54,544 bases of DNA from Moorena bouillonii PNG (GCF_001942495.1 NZ_MKZS01000001.1:6788380-6842923), one strand, 5' to 3'. Shown: positions 1 through 9,834, counted from the first letter of the stretch. The notes: generated by a model from the letters alone, not told the origin. Numbers and translations are program-made.

Positions 1-60
1 ATCCATCTGACAAACAGTTTGACAAAACAGTGACCGCCTTTTGTCAGTCAGTCAGCAGTT

Positions 61-966
61 AATGCTTACGGGGTGTATCAAAATATAACATTTCCATTGG
101 TAGGCAAAATCTTCAAACCAAGAGGAACATTAAAAGGGCAAGATAAGTACAAAACTAAAATAGAGTTAGCCTCAGAAATCCTAGAATAATTAGTAGAGGA
201 AGGATTAAATATAGAACGAGTATTAGCGGATAGTCTCTATGGTGAAAGTAGCCAGTTTATTAGAACATTAGAGAAAAATAAATTGTCTTATGTAGTAGCA
301 ATTAGGAGTAATCATGGAGTCTGGATGCCAAGCTCACAGAGGGTTAGAGCGAATAAGTGGTGTAAATTTACCAGAACATTTAGTAATCAAAAATCAGAAA
401 CTAGATACATTAGAGAAATAGTCTATGGAAAAAAGAGAGCCATAACTTACTGGGAAATAACCACAGACCCAAAAACTATGCCAGAGAAGGGAACATCTTT
501 TGTGATGACTAATTTGAAAGGTAATCTCAAGAAAATCTTGGGAGATTTGTATGGATTAAGAACATGGGTAGAGTATGCTTTTCGTCAGTGTAAACAAGAA
601 TTAGGATGGACAGATTCCCGTTTTACTAAGTTTAAGGATATCGAAAAATGGTGGGAAATACTTTTTTGTGTGTACACCATGATTAGTTTAAATTCTCCAG
701 CTTTTTTATCTTTAAAGAAATCGACAGAAGTGGCCAATAAGGTGAGAGATGCTGATGATATCCAGGTGAGTAATCATCAACAATGGAATCATAAGGGTGG
801 ATGGAAGAATGTGTTAAACAATTTTCGTTTACTGATTCAACCCATTATGATGTTATGGATTATTTTTCCCTGGTTAGATATTTTGCCGAATAGTAACTTA
901 TTGCTGGGATTGAATCAGCTAATTAGTGAGATTAATCAATATCAATTCTTTTTTAATTCTGGATAA
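61..966 (+). pseudogene. IS701-like transposase remnant
   Basis: This is the C-terminal two thirds of a DDE transposase. The reading frame is open from about 61, has an in-frame TAA at 187-189 (after ...ASEILE) and runs on to 966. Upstream of 61 the frame hits a TGA and similarity stops, so the 5' end is lost. Visible motifs are the second catalytic Asp region (RVLADSLYG) and an IS4/IS701 YREK signature (YGLRTWVEYAFRQCK), with Y-x2-R-x3-E-x6-K spacing. The longest intact stretch starts at a TTG (283), which is unlikely to be a real start. The copy looks inactive. Assignment to IS701 rather than another IS4-superfamily group rests on overall sequence character. Confidence 0.75.
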
Positions 967-1082
967 TCTGACTTATTTGTTAATCATTGAATTCGGAGAG
1001 TGACAGAAGAGGGATATACTTGATCAGGCCATAGACTTAGCTTTTTTCAAAGGTTATACTGAACACAACCGTTGAATCCGTT

Positions 1083-1904
1083 GTGAAGCACTTGATTAAC
1101 TTAACCTTTACCCCCAGCGATATTGAAGCCCTACACTATGAACGCTTCCATCACCCCCATCCACGAGTGCAACGGAAAATGGAAGCGGTATATCTCAAAA
1201 GTCAGGGCCTGGGCCATGGGCAAATCGCTCAATTGCTTCGGATCAGTGAACCGACTTTGGTGAAGTATTTGCGTGAATATCAAGCGGGTGGGATTGAGCA
1301 ACTCAAACACTTGAAGTTCTACCGCCCCCAAAGTGAATTGAAGCAGCATCAGAAGACCCTCGAAGCGCACTTTTGGGAACATCCGCCCCTTACCCTGGCC
1401 CAAGCAGCCGCTCAAATTAAGGAATTGACTGGGATTGAACGCAGTCGCGAGCAAGTGCGTAAGTTTCTTTTGTCTATGGGTATGAGTTGTTGCCGAGTTG
1501 GAGTTGTGCCAGCCAAAGCTGACCCCCCTAGGACAAGAGGCATTTAAAAAAAAGAACTTGAGCCTCGTAATGAGGAAGCCAAAGCAGGGAAACGAGCCGT
1601 TTTCAAAGTGGATGCAGCCCACTTTGTTTTGGGAGCCGATCTGGGATGGGTCTGGTGCAAAGAGCGAAAGTTTGTCAAATCAGCGGTCTTTCGGCAACGG
1701 TTCAACGTGCTCGGTGCCCTCAACGCCATCACCCATGAATTAATTACCGTGACCAATGAGGCATACATCAATGCTCATAGCGAAAGTGAACTGCTCTGAC
1801 AATTAGCTGCTCTCAACTTAACGGTCCCGATTACCTTAGTACTCGACAATGCCCGATATCAGAAATGTGCCCTTGTTTTTGAACGAGCCCAATCCCTGAC
1901 TGCC
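1083..1904 (+). pseudogene. IS630 family transposase, N-terminal and central part (frameshifted)
   Basis: The GTG start at 1083 opens a helix-turn-helix region (GLGHGQIAQLLRISEPTLVKYL), followed by a DDE nuclease core with VDAAHFV (first Asp) and LDNARYQ (second Asp). The frame is broken in two homopolymers: a six-C run at 1523-1528 and an eight-A run at 1546-1553. The shifts compensate each other, so the DDE core returns to the original frame. A TGA at 1797-1799 interrupts it again. The coding sequence then reaches the boundary of the inserted IS4-type element near 1896. Decay is more likely than programmed frameshifting, because stop codons are also present. Confidence 0.8.
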
Positions 1905-1939
1905 TGACACATCTGTGTGAAAACTAGGCTGATCAGGTT

Positions 1940-3136
1940 CTACACGCTCCATGACCGGATGCGCGAAAACCAGATCTGGTCGTAGTAATCAGACTTGGCT
2001 TGATGGCTAGCAAAGCATGGTTGTGGATCTATTGGCAACAATGGTACTGGCGTTAAAAGTAGCCGACCTTTATTGACTACGCCCTTGAGCCAACGCAGAC
2101 CAATTTTGAGATAGCTGAGGCCTCGAAACCAATGGGGATCTACCTGTCGCCTATCGCCAACAAGATTGAACAGCCATGCCTTGGGTTGTGGCGTAAAGCA
2201 GGGCCACAGCAGCCACGGGCATAAGCCGCTAAGCGTGCAACAGCTGAGCGAATGCGAGAGTCTTCGAGCTTCATTGGCTCCTGATTTGCTATCTAAAAAT
2301 AGTTCCTCTACCCTAAACCGCAAACCGTATTGCCACAAAGAAAGTAAGGTGGGAGGCTCATCGGTAATAACGGCCCAGGGCTCGAAGACCCCTTTGACGT
2401 TGGCTAATACAAGATTACAACGATGTACCCCATCAAGCCATAGACCAACATTACGATAAAAGACAGCAACTCCATATGGTGGCCACAGATAGCTGACTTC
2501 AACGGGATAGCGATGGGGGCCATGAAGCAGTACATCACAGGGCAATCGTAGGCAGTAGTGCCAATTGCTAGCTTGTAACCAACTGATCAGATCGTGGTTT
2601 GCTTTGCCCCGATGGGCTTTCAACATCACATCAGGATGTTGACTTCATAGCCACTGGCTTCGACGTAACTTGGGTCGATATGTATCGAAGGCTACGGCCG
2701 CGCTGTTGTGTTCCAGTACCCGCCTAAGAAATGGTACGGCGCGACCACAACAGACCACCGATAGATGAATCATACAGAGCGCGATTCCATAAGACTGTGG
2801 TATCGAGGGCAAGATATAGACGGTGGGACTGCCAATCAAATAAGGCGAGTAAAAAAGCGCGGAAAATAAGCGCGAGTTCACACAAATGGCGAGTATTGCT
2901 CAAAAAGCGCTGCCAAGGCGCGTTCAAAACTTTGGGCAAGTTTGGCACGACTCGGCACATAAGGCTCCCAGGCCGGTTGGCAAAACTGGCCACTACAGAT
3001 TAAGGCACTGGCCAAAAGGCCACGCTACGCGAACACCATCCAAGCTAGAGCTTTGATATGACGCAGATCGCGGAGCGCGGCTGTATTGACGCAAAAAGCT
3101 CATTAGTTGATCATGAAATTGGGTAGAGTAAGACAT
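1940..3136 (-). pseudogene. IS4 family transposase (decayed)
   Basis: Reading from an ATG at 3136 (MSYSTQFHDQL...), a full-length IS4-type transposase can be followed through several frame changes to 1940. Recognisable parts are LYLALDTTVLWNR (first Asp), the LRLPCDVLLHGP region, VITDEP and the YREK signature in YGLRFRVEELFLDSK. There are frameshifts near 2640-2740 and 2280, and a 24-nt dispersed repeat is inserted at 3010-3033, adding an in-frame stop. The gene cannot make an active protein. Confidence 0.75.
3010..3033 (-). repeat. 24-nt dispersed palindromic repeat inserted in a transposase gene
   Basis: On the minus strand, TTCGCGTAGCGTGGCC plus TTTTGGCC lies between codons for AWMV and SALICSGQ of the IS4-type transposase. 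Removing exactly 24 nt restores the expected protein. The sequence resembles the very small mobile repeats (SDR class) described in Nostoc genomes, and related copies occur at 52459, 53061 and 53569. Confidence 0.7.
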
Positions 3137-3253
3137 GCTCAAATTGCTAGTTGTGTAATGGCTCTAGCGTCAGCATAACACTCTGCCCTTTTTCTCATAA
3201 ACCATGTAATTGCGTGCTTTGAGCCACTTGTGTCAGGCAGCCAGGCCCAATCC

Positions 3254-3489
3254 CTCTTGATTTAATTACTCTATCTTCGACCCTATTCACCCAATCTAAA
3301 TCTAATCGAGGGATTGTGGTTCTTTGTGAAGAAGCAATGTTTATACTCAATTTACTACCCTGATTTTGGAGCCTTCAAAGCCGCCATATCTGTGTGTTTG
3401 GAGCAATGTCATACAACTGATCACGAAACTCTTAATTCTCTGTTGACTTTACGATTCCAGTCCTTTGAAAAAGTAAAAGCTATGACCTG
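3254..3489 (+). pseudogene. IS630 family transposase, C-terminal part
   Basis: This is the remainder of the IS630 transposase on the far side of the IS4-type insertion. It contains the third catalytic residue region (PYSPNLNLIEGLW) and the tail FVKKQCLYSIYYPDFGAF, ending with TGA at 3487-3489 just inside the right inverted repeat. One TAA interrupts it near its start. It directly continues the coding sequence that stops at about 1904. Confidence 0.8.
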
Positions 3490-3607
3490 ACGAAGTATAG
3501 CATTTTTCAACCTATGCAACACAGTTCCTGTGCGCGATTCATCTCACACTCATGGGGTAGCATTGAGATGTGAGGCTAAAGAGCGGATGACGCTAAATAT
3601 CAACTAA

Positions 3608-3803
3608 GTATTCTAGCCTACAAATAAGGTGTCTCTAAACTTATAGCCAGTGGTGGCGATATGCCCTAGGCATCTGCCCTGTAAGCAATCACTCTCTTGG
3701 TGTGCGTTCCCTACCGCTTTGAATAAGCGCGGGGTTCCACCCCATCTTTAATTTGGCTGCCTGATTGGGTGACAACCCAGCGGGATAGAGAAGTACTAGA
3801 TAC
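3608..3803 (+). ncRNA. Candidate structured RNA, 6S-RNA-like
   Basis: No reading frame fills this interval, but it can fold into one long rod with nested pairings. GTATTCTAG (3608) pairs with CTAGATAC (3796), TCTCTA (3632) with TAGAGA (3786), CCCTG (3677) with CAGCGG (3778), CAATCA (3685) with TGATTG (3762), and GGTG (3699) with CACC (3738). The apical hairpin is CGCTT/AAGCG. The roughly 195-nt length and unbranched bulged shape are those of bacterial 6S RNA, which mimics an open promoter and binds RNA polymerase. A strong intrinsic terminator follows at 3837. It could instead be a leader RNA of the downstream gene. The fold was done by eye. Confidence 0.45.
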
Positions 3804-3836
3804 AGAAGTACTAAATGCACCCTGACTAATTCCCTC

Positions 3837-3880
3837 AGCCACTGACAGAGGACATTCTCTGTCAGTGGCTGGTTTTTTTT
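3837..3880 (+). terminator. Strong intrinsic terminator
   Basis: A perfect 14-bp stem AGCCACTGACAGAG / CTCTGTCAGTGGCT with a GACATT loop is followed by GG and eight T residues (3873-3880). It lies upstream of the gene at 3979 and has no protein gene before it. It therefore most likely ends the candidate small RNA transcript, or acts as an attenuator for the 3979 gene. Confidence 0.85.
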
Positions 3881-3978
3881 GTGTTGATATCAGTTTTTAA
3901 AGAAGATTTGTGATATAAATATTTATAATATTTAACATAAAGTAACAAGAGACTACCTAGAGGCAGGAAAAATTAACT

Positions 3979-4383
3979 ATGGGACTCTTTGGCAATTTGT
4001 TCAACTCTCAGACCAAGTACGTTGATGAGGACCGCCAGGATATGGCACAGTCTATAGAAGCTAACCAGTCCAAAGAGTATTTCTTGGACACAGATCAAGC
4101 CAAAACAATGGGAAACATTGACTACATGCGCAGCAGTGTTAAGGTCAAGAAATCCTATCCCAAGACCAAAACTGCTATTTTAAGCGGTGAAGTGGTAGAG
4201 CAGATCTCTGCTACGGATAAAGCAACCCTTTCCCAAAATCAGACACCTATGGCCACCTCTGAGCCTGGTTCCCAGTCTGGAGCTAAATTAGAACAAAACG
4301 GTCAGGTAAGCTCTCAACGCCGTCGTCCTGACTCAAGCATGGATCAGTTCCGCAAAATGGCTCAGGATCTAGGAAAGGGTTAA
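3979..4383 (+). CDS. Conserved cyanobacterial hypothetical protein
   Basis: This is a 134-residue hydrophilic protein with no signal peptide or membrane segment. It begins MGLFGNLFNSQTKYVDEDRQ and ends with the basic helix SSMDQFRKMAQDLGKG. The middle (roughly residues 70-115) is rich in Ser, Thr, Gln and Ala and is probably disordered. The start follows AGGCAGGAAAAATTAACT, which contains a purine-rich site at workable distance. I do not recognise a characterised family; the short conserved ends around a variable linker resemble small adaptor-like proteins, but no function is assigned. It lies just downstream of the terminator at 3837-3880 and converges on the ArsA-like gene. Confidence 0.75.
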   Translation: MGLFGNLFNSQTKYVDEDRQDMAQSIEANQSKEYFLDTDQAKTMGNIDYMRSSVKVKKSYPKTKTAILSGEVVEQISATDKATLSQNQTPMATSEPGSQSGAKLEQNGQVSSQRRRPDSSMDQFRKMAQDLGKG

Positions 4384-4424
4384 TTTACTGCTGTGTAGAT
4401 TGACTCCAATTCTACAAGGCATGA

Positions 4425-5615
4425 TCAAATCTTAACTGCACCAGTGGCAAATTTGATTTTGAGATAATCCTCTTCCATCTTGGCTCCTGAAGGTTTTAGG
4501 GCTGCTAAAGCTTGGGGGAGGACTAAATTGCGCCGATGGTTACCAATGCGAACATTCAATTCATCTCCTGTTTGAGTAAGCTGTATTTTGTCTTTGGGTA
4601 TACCAGGTAGATAGAGTTCTAGGCTGTACTCATTTTTATGCTGTATTACTCTAATGGTGTTTTCTTGGTAATACACTTGAGTGGGATCTTCTGAACCATA
4701 GAGGGTTTCTTTGAGACGCTCCAACGCCTCAATACCGCACATTTCTTGGGAATAGAGGGGAACTTCTTTAATGGGTAAAGGGCGGAAATTGTCGTGAATT
4801 TCTTGGCGGTACTGTTGCTGATTTTCTTTCCAGCGTTGGAAAAATGGGTCAGTTACTTGGTCAGGAATAATCCGATTCGCAACAACTAGATCAGTGGCAA
4901 CGTTGTATAGGCTTAAGTAAGCATGAGCTCGTAAGGACTCCTTAATCACCATTCTCTCAGGATTAGTGACCAGACGCACTGATGTTTGTTGGTTGTCAGT
5001 GAGTACCTTCTCTAGGGCTTCAATTTGTTCATAAAACTCATAGGGAGCATCCATGACCTCTTTATCTGGTAAAGAAAAGCCAGCAATGGGTTTGAATAAA
5101 GGTTCAACCAAAGGTCTCAGAGCAACTGACATACTTTGTAGTGGCTTATAAAAACGGCGCATATACCAGCCACTGACTTCTGGTAAGCTCAGTAACCGTA
5201 GCGCAGTACCAGTAGGAGCTGAATCAATAACCAGAACATCGTACTCGTCTTCATCGTAGTGACGTTTCATGCGGACGAGACCGAAAATTTCATCCATACC
5301 AGGAAGAACGGCTAATTCTTCTGCCTGTACCCCATCTAAGCCCCTAGCTTGCAGCACTTGGGTAATGTAACGCTTAACCGCTCCCCAGTTTCCTTCCAAT
5401 TCCATCAGAGCGTCAAGTTCTGCTCCCCAAAGGTTGGGACGGACTAATCGGGGTTCGTGACTGAGTTCAATATCGAAACTATCTGCTAGGGAGTGAGCTG
5501 GGTCAGTACTCAGAACTAGAGTTTTGTAGCCTAACTCGGCACAACGCAAGCCAGTAGCAGCGGCTACAGAGGTTTTTCCTACTCCTCCTTTACCGGTCAT
5601 CAAAATTACGCGCAT
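4425..5615 (-). CDS. ArsA/Get3-family ATPase with C-terminal HSP20-like domain
   Basis: This 396-residue protein starts with the deviant Walker A motif [15 protein letters not shown] (residues 8-22), followed by [15 protein letters not shown], the switch I-type region of ArsA/Get3 ATPases. [18 protein letters not shown] (about 130-147) is the Walker B and switch II-type region. The last 80 residues (NTIRVIQHK... to FATGAVKI) form a small alpha-crystallin-like domain, as in the ArsA_HSP20 family. Bacterial members are annotated as anion-transporting ATPases, but the cysteines needed for arsenite sensing are not evident and no ars genes are nearby. A chaperone or targeting role similar to Get3 is more plausible, as inference. 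The start is the only ATG ahead of the P-loop. Confidence 0.88.
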   Translation of the reverse strand: MRVILMTGKGGVGKTSVAAATGLRCAELGYKTLVLSTDPAHSLADSFDIELSHEPRLVRPNLWGAELDALMELEGNWGAVKRYITQVLQARGLDGVQAEELAVLPGMDEIFGLVRMKRHYDEDEYDVLVIDSAPTGTALRLLSLPEVSGWYMRRFYKPLQSMSVALRPLVEPLFKPIAGFSLPDKEVMDAPYEFYEQIEALEKVLTDNQQTSVRLVTNPERMVIKESLRAHAYLSLYNVATDLVVANRIIPDQVTDPFFQRWKENQQQYRQEIHDNFRPLPIKEVPLYSQEMCGIEALERLKETLYGSEDPTQVYYQENTIRVIQHKNEYSLELYLPGIPKDKIQLTQTGDELNVRIGNHRRNLVLPQALAALKPSGAKMEEDYLKIKFATGAVKI

Positions 5616-5668
5616 GGTATGCTCCAGCTGTTCTGAGAAAAGTTTACATTTATTTACTTTACATTACT

Positions 5669-6094
5669 CTACAAAAGCTGCTTAATTACGTCCAGGCGTG
5701 AACAGTCCCAATAATCTATATGAGAAACAATTAACCCCTCAGCATTCAGCTTTAACTCGCTCCAGCCAGGAATAGTCATGCGCGGTTTCCAGGGTAATGG
5801 GGTAGTCCAGCTGAGAATCCAGCGGGTTTTAATTGTATCTCCTGACTGGGAAATGTGTTGCAAATCTAGATTGGGCTCGAGGAACCAGCGATTGATAAAG
5901 GCAATCATTTGTTTGTAACGCTCAAGCCCGCGAAACTGGTTGAGGGGGTCTTTAAAATAGACGTCTGAGGCGTAGATGCTATAAGTTTGGTCAGCTGGGA
6001 ACCTTTGATAGTCTTGTTGGATAATTTGGGCTATAGGACTGAGAATCTCTTGGTAGTAAGGGTCTTGAGTGTTATTATACCGATTTGTATTCAT
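5669..6094 (-). CDS. DUF2358 family protein (SnoaL/NTF2-like)
   Basis: This 141-residue protein has the hallmarks of DUF2358, a family shared by cyanobacteria and chloroplasts. They include IYASDVYFKDPLNQFRGLERYK, TRWILSWTTPLPWKPRM, and a C-terminal SHIDYWDCSRLDVIKQLL. The alternating hydrophobic pattern and the central W-rich strands suggest a cone-shaped NTF2-like fold. It has no signal peptide or membrane segment. The ATG at 6094 is preceded by a weak ribosome-binding region. It is on the same strand as the ArsA-like gene with a 53-bp gap, so cotranscription is possible. The biochemical role of the family is not known to me. Confidence 0.88.
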   Translation of the reverse strand: MNTNRYNNTQDPYYQEILSPIAQIIQQDYQRFPADQTYSIYASDVYFKDPLNQFRGLERYKQMIAFINRWFLEPNLDLQHISQSGDTIKTRWILSWTTPLPWKPRMTIPGWSELKLNAEGLIVSHIDYWDCSRLDVIKQLL

Positions 6095-6139
6095 ACGTTG
6101 TATTCATACAGGTAATAATAACCTATTATATTTCGTTAT

Positions 6140-6973
6140 TTAGTTGTTAGTCCTACTGGCTTGTTCAAACAAGGGTTTTTTGGCAATTGGATCTAACCCG
6201 ACCGAAGTCAGCAGTTTGTGCCAAGCTTCTGCCAAGTTCTCGTCATTGGGGTGCTGCCTTCGCAACTCTACCAGAGTCGTTAATGTTTCGTACCAAAGCC
6301 GATGATTTGCGTAGATCGCAACACGCTGTTGGGGGGTTGCTTGCTTTAGACCCTGCACAAGGTTTGGATCTTCTTTAACTCGCTTGATCCCACCATCAAT
6401 ATAGATATTTTTTGACGAGTCGCCGGGATCAATCAATCTTACCTGCCAGTCATAGTTCTGATTAACTTCTAAGGGAGGTAGGTTAACAAAGGTAGGAAGC
6501 GTTATACTCCTAATTCCAGCATTTACCCTATGGGGTAAGGGATACTTGACTGAGTAAAGCTCCTTTCCATAGGCATCTTTCAGCACAAACTTTAAATATA
6601 GCCCTGATGCTGATTCCATACAGGGCATATACCAAGAGAAAGTGGGGTATTTAGCAAGCGTTGTTCCGATCCCAGAACTGGGAACCAACGCTACAGGATT
6701 TTTGAGGTTTGATTTCTGGCATTTGGAATCCTTAGTTCCTCCAGGACCCCTAGTTCCTCCAGGACGTCCGAGATCCGAGGGTTCGCCTGTAGGAGGTGGA
6801 TCAAATTCAGATAAATATATACTTTCCCAGTGGTTCGGTATCTTCTCAATCAGTTCCCTCCCTAGGGAAGAACTCGCCTGAGCTTGTACCTGGGCTGGAA
6901 GATTGACTGCCAGACTGAAAGCCAAAGCAACCGTTAAGACCGTAAATTTTGATGAACGTGTTAACCAAGCCAT
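6140..6973 (-). CDS. DUF928 family secreted protein
   Basis: The frame extends up to 7045, but the ATG at 6973 gives a typical signal peptide (MAWLTRSSKFTVLTVALAFS... AQVQAQA) and is the preferred start; this yields 277 residues. After a Pro/Gly-rich linker (PPPTGEPSDLGRPGGTRGPG) comes the DUF928 domain with VALVPSSGIGTTLAKYPTFSW, TLPTFVNLPPLEVNQNYDW and a helical C-terminus containing QRVAIYANHRLWYETLTTL. DUF928 proteins are common in filamentous cyanobacteria, often beside CHAT or two-component proteins; their role is unknown. It is likely periplasmic or secreted. Two imperfect TCCTCCAGGAC repeats at about 6738-6765 encode the Gly-rich linker. Confidence 0.85.
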   Translation of the reverse strand: MAWLTRSSKFTVLTVALAFSLAVNLPAQVQAQASSSLGRELIEKIPNHWESIYLSEFDPPPTGEPSDLGRPGGTRGPGGTKDSKCQKSNLKNPVALVPSSGIGTTLAKYPTFSWYMPCMESASGLYLKFVLKDAYGKELYSVKYPLPHRVNAGIRSITLPTFVNLPPLEVNQNYDWQVRLIDPGDSSKNIYIDGGIKRVKEDPNLVQGLKQATPQQRVAIYANHRLWYETLTTLVELRRQHPNDENLAEAWHKLLTSVGLDPIAKKPLFEQASRTNN

Positions 6974-7198
6974 GATAAAACTATTCCCTGGTAGAGCCAA
7001 GTTTCTCTTAAGTAAGCAGGATAAGTAACAAGTATGGCAGAACAACAGCCCTTCGAGGCACCCGTAACCCCTCTAAGAGGATCAGGTTTTCAGACCTTAC
7101 CTGCATCATTTTAACAATAACTTCAGGTATTTGAGACATCGCCACTATAAGCTTATAATCTTGTCGAAATCTTTATCTGTTCTTCATCTGATTTACTC

Positions 7199-8890
7199 AT
7201 GATTCTGAATTCAGCTTCATTTTTTAAAGAACGACAAAAATTCGACAAAACTATCCGACCAATTGGAGCATCTTCCTTGCAAGGGATAGCATTTTGGAAA
7301 GAAAAAATAATTGCTATCGACTCGATTAAGGGCTATCTCTTAGAAATTGAACCCTTCACAGATAACACAACAATTTTGAATCCAGAACGGGACTCGGATT
7401 TGGTCGGTGTGACTGGTTTAGCCCTGGCAGGAGAAACCCTATGGTTAACACTACAATCTAGTGTATATTTTTGCCAGATAAATGATAATTTAACCCTACA
7501 ACACTTTGTTGATTTGCCTTACACCGCTAACGGAATCGCTGTTAAAGATTCAACTGTTTATGTTACCTGTCAAAAAGTTGGATATATTATTATTTATAGC
7601 AGCAATACAGGTCATGAAATTACCCGGTTGCGTTCTCCCGGAGTTGGCATTGAACATATAACAATCCGTGATGAAGAACTGTGGGTATCGGATGACCAAG
7701 AACAGACAGTTTACTGTCTTGATCGAGCAACTGGCGAAATTCAGTTCAGTGTACTCACCCCCTTTGAAAATCCTACTGGTTTAGCGTTTTGTACTGACCC
7801 CCAGACGGGAGACGATACCCTCTATGTTGCTTATGCAACTGAGGAGGCTTACATCCGGGATAACCCTAACGCTGATCCTAATTATGAATTGCAGTATCGC
7901 GATCGCACTTTTATTCATCCGTTACACTTTACCTACAATCCGGAAGGTCGCTATGCACTCTCCAATGGCTATTTAATCGAAATGTCCTACGTGGAGGAAC
8001 TTGATCCCCTCAAGGATATCGAGTTGAATGATTTGGAATGGCGAATTGCCTTGCCATCGGAAACTGACCGACAAAAGGTCTCAAAAGTCGAACCCGTGGG
8101 TATACCCTTTACTATAGACGTTCAAGATGGTCAGCAAGTTGCCGTCTTTAAGTTTGACAACCTCAAGCCAGGGGAACGCCATATCTTTGGTTGGAAGGCA
8201 CTCCTAGAAGTTTGGAGTATCAAGTACCGCCTGACACCACGGGATATGGAGGGGTTGCCTGAGTTACCGCCAGAATTTCAGAACCGTTATTTGGTGGATG
8301 ATGACAAGTTAGCCATGGATACAGAAATCATCCGCCGTTCGGCTAAAGAAGCAATTGGTAGCGAAACGAATCTGTTGCGGCAAGTCTACAGTATTCGCAA
8401 TTATGTCTACGACAAACTTTCCGACCACGTGACCCCTAAAATAGATACTCCAGACATTGTGCTACGACGGGGTGTGGGGTCTTGCGGGGAGTATTTGGGA
8501 GTATTGCTAGCTTTGGGACGCCTTAATGGTATCGCGTGCCGCACTGTTGGTCGTTACAAATGCCCTCCCCATCCTGACCAAATCGGTATTCCTTTGGTAC
8601 CAGATTTTAATCATGTTTGGATGGAATTTTATATCCCAGGAATTGGCTGGCTACCGATGGAATCGAGTGCTGATGATACGGTTGAAGGGGGTCCTTATTC
8701 CACTCGGTTTTTGATGGGTCTTGCCTGGTACCATATAGAGATCGGTAAAGGAATTAAGTTTGAAATCCTGAAGAGTCAAGGGGTGCCTGTGAAAAAGGAA
8801 GATATTTCCATTGGTGAGTTAGCCATTAATCATGTGCGGTTTAAGATTGTGGCAGAATTGCCCAGTGGTAGTGCTTCAATCGAACAATAA
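7199..8890 (+). CDS. Beta-propeller plus transglutaminase-like protein
   Basis: The protein has 563 residues. The N-terminal 200 residues read as blades of a propeller (GIAFWKEKIIAIDSIKGYLLEI, LWLTLQSSVYFCQ, GIAVKDSTVYVTCQ, LWVSDDQEQTVYCLDRATGE). The C-terminal half is a transglutaminase-like cysteine peptidase fold with the catalytic triad visible: Cys in GVGSCGEYLG (about 430), His in DFNHVWMEFY (about 467) and an acidic residue in LPMESSADD (about 482). No signal peptide is seen, so it is probably cytoplasmic. Transglutaminase-like proteins of this type act as peptidases or amidases; the substrate is unknown. It stands alone, with its own upstream region and 170 bp before hisA. Confidence 0.8.
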   Translation: MILNSASFFKERQKFDKTIRPIGASSLQGIAFWKEKIIAIDSIKGYLLEIEPFTDNTTILNPERDSDLVGVTGLALAGETLWLTLQSSVYFCQINDNLTLQHFVDLPYTANGIAVKDSTVYVTCQKVGYIIIYSSNTGHEITRLRSPGVGIEHITIRDEELWVSDDQEQTVYCLDRATGEIQFSVLTPFENPTGLAFCTDPQTGDDTLYVAYATEEAYIRDNPNADPNYELQYRDRTFIHPLHFTYNPEGRYALSNGYLIEMSYVEELDPLKDIELNDLEWRIALPSETDRQKVSKVEPVGIPFTIDVQDGQQVAVFKFDNLKPGERHIFGWKALLEVWSIKYRLTPRDMEGLPELPPEFQNRYLVDDDKLAMDTEIIRRSAKEAIGSETNLLRQVYSIRNYVYDKLSDHVTPKIDTPDIVLRRGVGSCGEYLGVLLALGRLNGIACRTVGRYKCPPHPDQIGIPLVPDFNHVWMEFYIPGIGWLPMESSADDTVEGGPYSTRFLMGLAWYHIEIGKGIKFEILKSQGVPVKKEDISIGELAINHVRFKIVAELPSGSASIEQ

Positions 8891-9060
8891 GCACTACTGC
8901 TAGCAAGGGTAGCCGGAAAGAAGTGGCTTGGAGGGGATCTAAGAGCAAATCGAGGACGTAACTCCTAGACTTGGGCTACCCCTGTGATGTCAGAAGCCTA
9001 CACCATACCTGCTGGGATTGGTGTGGGGTAGTTCACTATAGGTTAGGGGGAAATTGAGTC

Positions 9061-9834
9061 ATGGATGTTATTCCAGCTATAGACTTACTTGAAGAAAAAT
9101 GTGTGCGGTTAGTCCAGGGAGACTACCAACGTGCGCAAATATTTAACGATAACCCAGTCGAGGTAGCGAAACAATGGGTTGAACAAGGTGCATCAAGGCT
9201 GCATGTCGTTGATTTGGATGGTGCAAAACTGGGTAAGCCAGTTAATACTAAGGCCATCGAAGCAATTGTGCAGGCGGTACCTGTGCCAGTGCAAGTCGGT
9301 GGTGGATTACGCTCCCGCTCCGGAGTCACTCAACTGTTGACTCTAGGCGTCGATAGAGTCATTATAGGAACGGCAGCGGTGGAAGACCCTTCCCTAGTGG
9401 AACAGCTTTGCACTGAATTCCCAGGGAAGATTGTAGTTGGTATTGATGCTCGTCAGGGATGGGTGGCCACTCACGGTTGGTTAGAAACCTCAGAAATTGC
9501 AGCAATTGACCTAGCTGAACAAATGACTCAGCTGGGCGTAACTACGATTATTTACACCGACATTCACCGGGATGGAACTCTGTCTGGACCAAACCTAGAC
9601 GCTCTAAGGGAACTAGCAAGTCATATATCGATCCCCGTGATTGCCTCTGGGGGTGTCAGTTCAATCACTGATCTGTTGAGTCTACTTACTCTCGAATCTC
9701 TAGGCGTTAGCGGTGTAATTGTTGGTCGTGCGCTTTACACCGGAGATATGTCTCTCAAAGAAGCTATTCAAGCAGTCGGTCCTGGAAGGTTACAAGATAT
9801 CCCTCTAGATATGGGCTTTTCTAGCTTTGCTTGA
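9061..9834 (+). CDS. hisA: HisA: phosphoribosylformimino-5-aminoimidazole carboxamide ribotide isomerase
   Basis: This 257-residue TIM-barrel protein catalyses the Amadori rearrangement of ProFAR to PRFAR in histidine biosynthesis. Diagnostic features are [22 protein letters not shown] with the first catalytic Asp at residue 8, [25 protein letters not shown] (phosphate binding), [14 protein letters not shown] with the second catalytic Asp near 130, [13 protein letters not shown], and the phosphate loops ASGGVSS and GVIVGRALY. Length matches the family. There is a purine-rich AGGGGGAAATTGAGTC before the ATG. No other his gene is adjacent, which is usual in cyanobacteria. Confidence 0.97.
   Translation: MDVIPAIDLLEEKCVRLVQGDYQRAQIFNDNPVEVAKQWVEQGASRLHVVDLDGAKLGKPVNTKAIEAIVQAVPVPVQVGGGLRSRSGVTQLLTLGVDRVIIGTAAVEDPSLVEQLCTEFPGKIVVGIDARQGWVATHGWLETSEIAAIDLAEQMTQLGVTTIIYTDIHRDGTLSGPNLDALRELASHISIPVIASGGVSSITDLLSLLTLESLGVSGVIVGRALYTGDMSLKEAIQAVGPGRLQDIPLDMGFSSFA

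Larger units (their letters stand above)
1896..3244 (-). mobile_element. IS4-type insertion sequence (1349 bp) inside the IS630 element
   Basis: The ends are CTGACTGCCTGACACA at 1896-1911 and the reverse complement of CTGGCTGCCTGACACA at 3229-3244, matching at 15 of 16 positions. The flanking host sequence GCCCAATCC occurs directly at 1887-1895 and 3245-3253. This 9-bp target duplication could be read as 11 bp if CT is included. The size and duplication fit the IS4 family. The element carries one degenerate transposase on the minus strand. Confidence 0.8.
1015..3499 (+). mobile_element. IS630-type element, interrupted by an IS4-type element
   Basis: Imperfect terminal inverted repeats of about 38 bp bound this element. 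The left end at 1015 begins TATACTTGATCAGGCCATAG, and the reverse complement of the right end at 3499 begins TATACTTCGTCAGGTCATAG. Both continue into a T-rich stretch ending TTTTTTCAAAGG or TTTTTCAAAGG. A TA dinucleotide sits at each edge, as expected for the IS630/Tc1-mariner group. The transposase is split into two parts (1083-1904 and 3254-3489) by a second element at 1896-3244. Removing that insert joins the two halves of a recognisable IS630 transposase. Confidence 0.8.

Noticed and set aside
1523..1553. Programmed frameshifting in the IS630 transposase at the C6 and A8 runs
   Set aside because: Two compensating shifts plus later stop codons and a large insertion point to decay.
3281..3500. 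Plus-strand region first taken as empty intergenic DNA
   Set aside because: It contains the C-terminal part of the IS630 transposase and its right inverted repeat.
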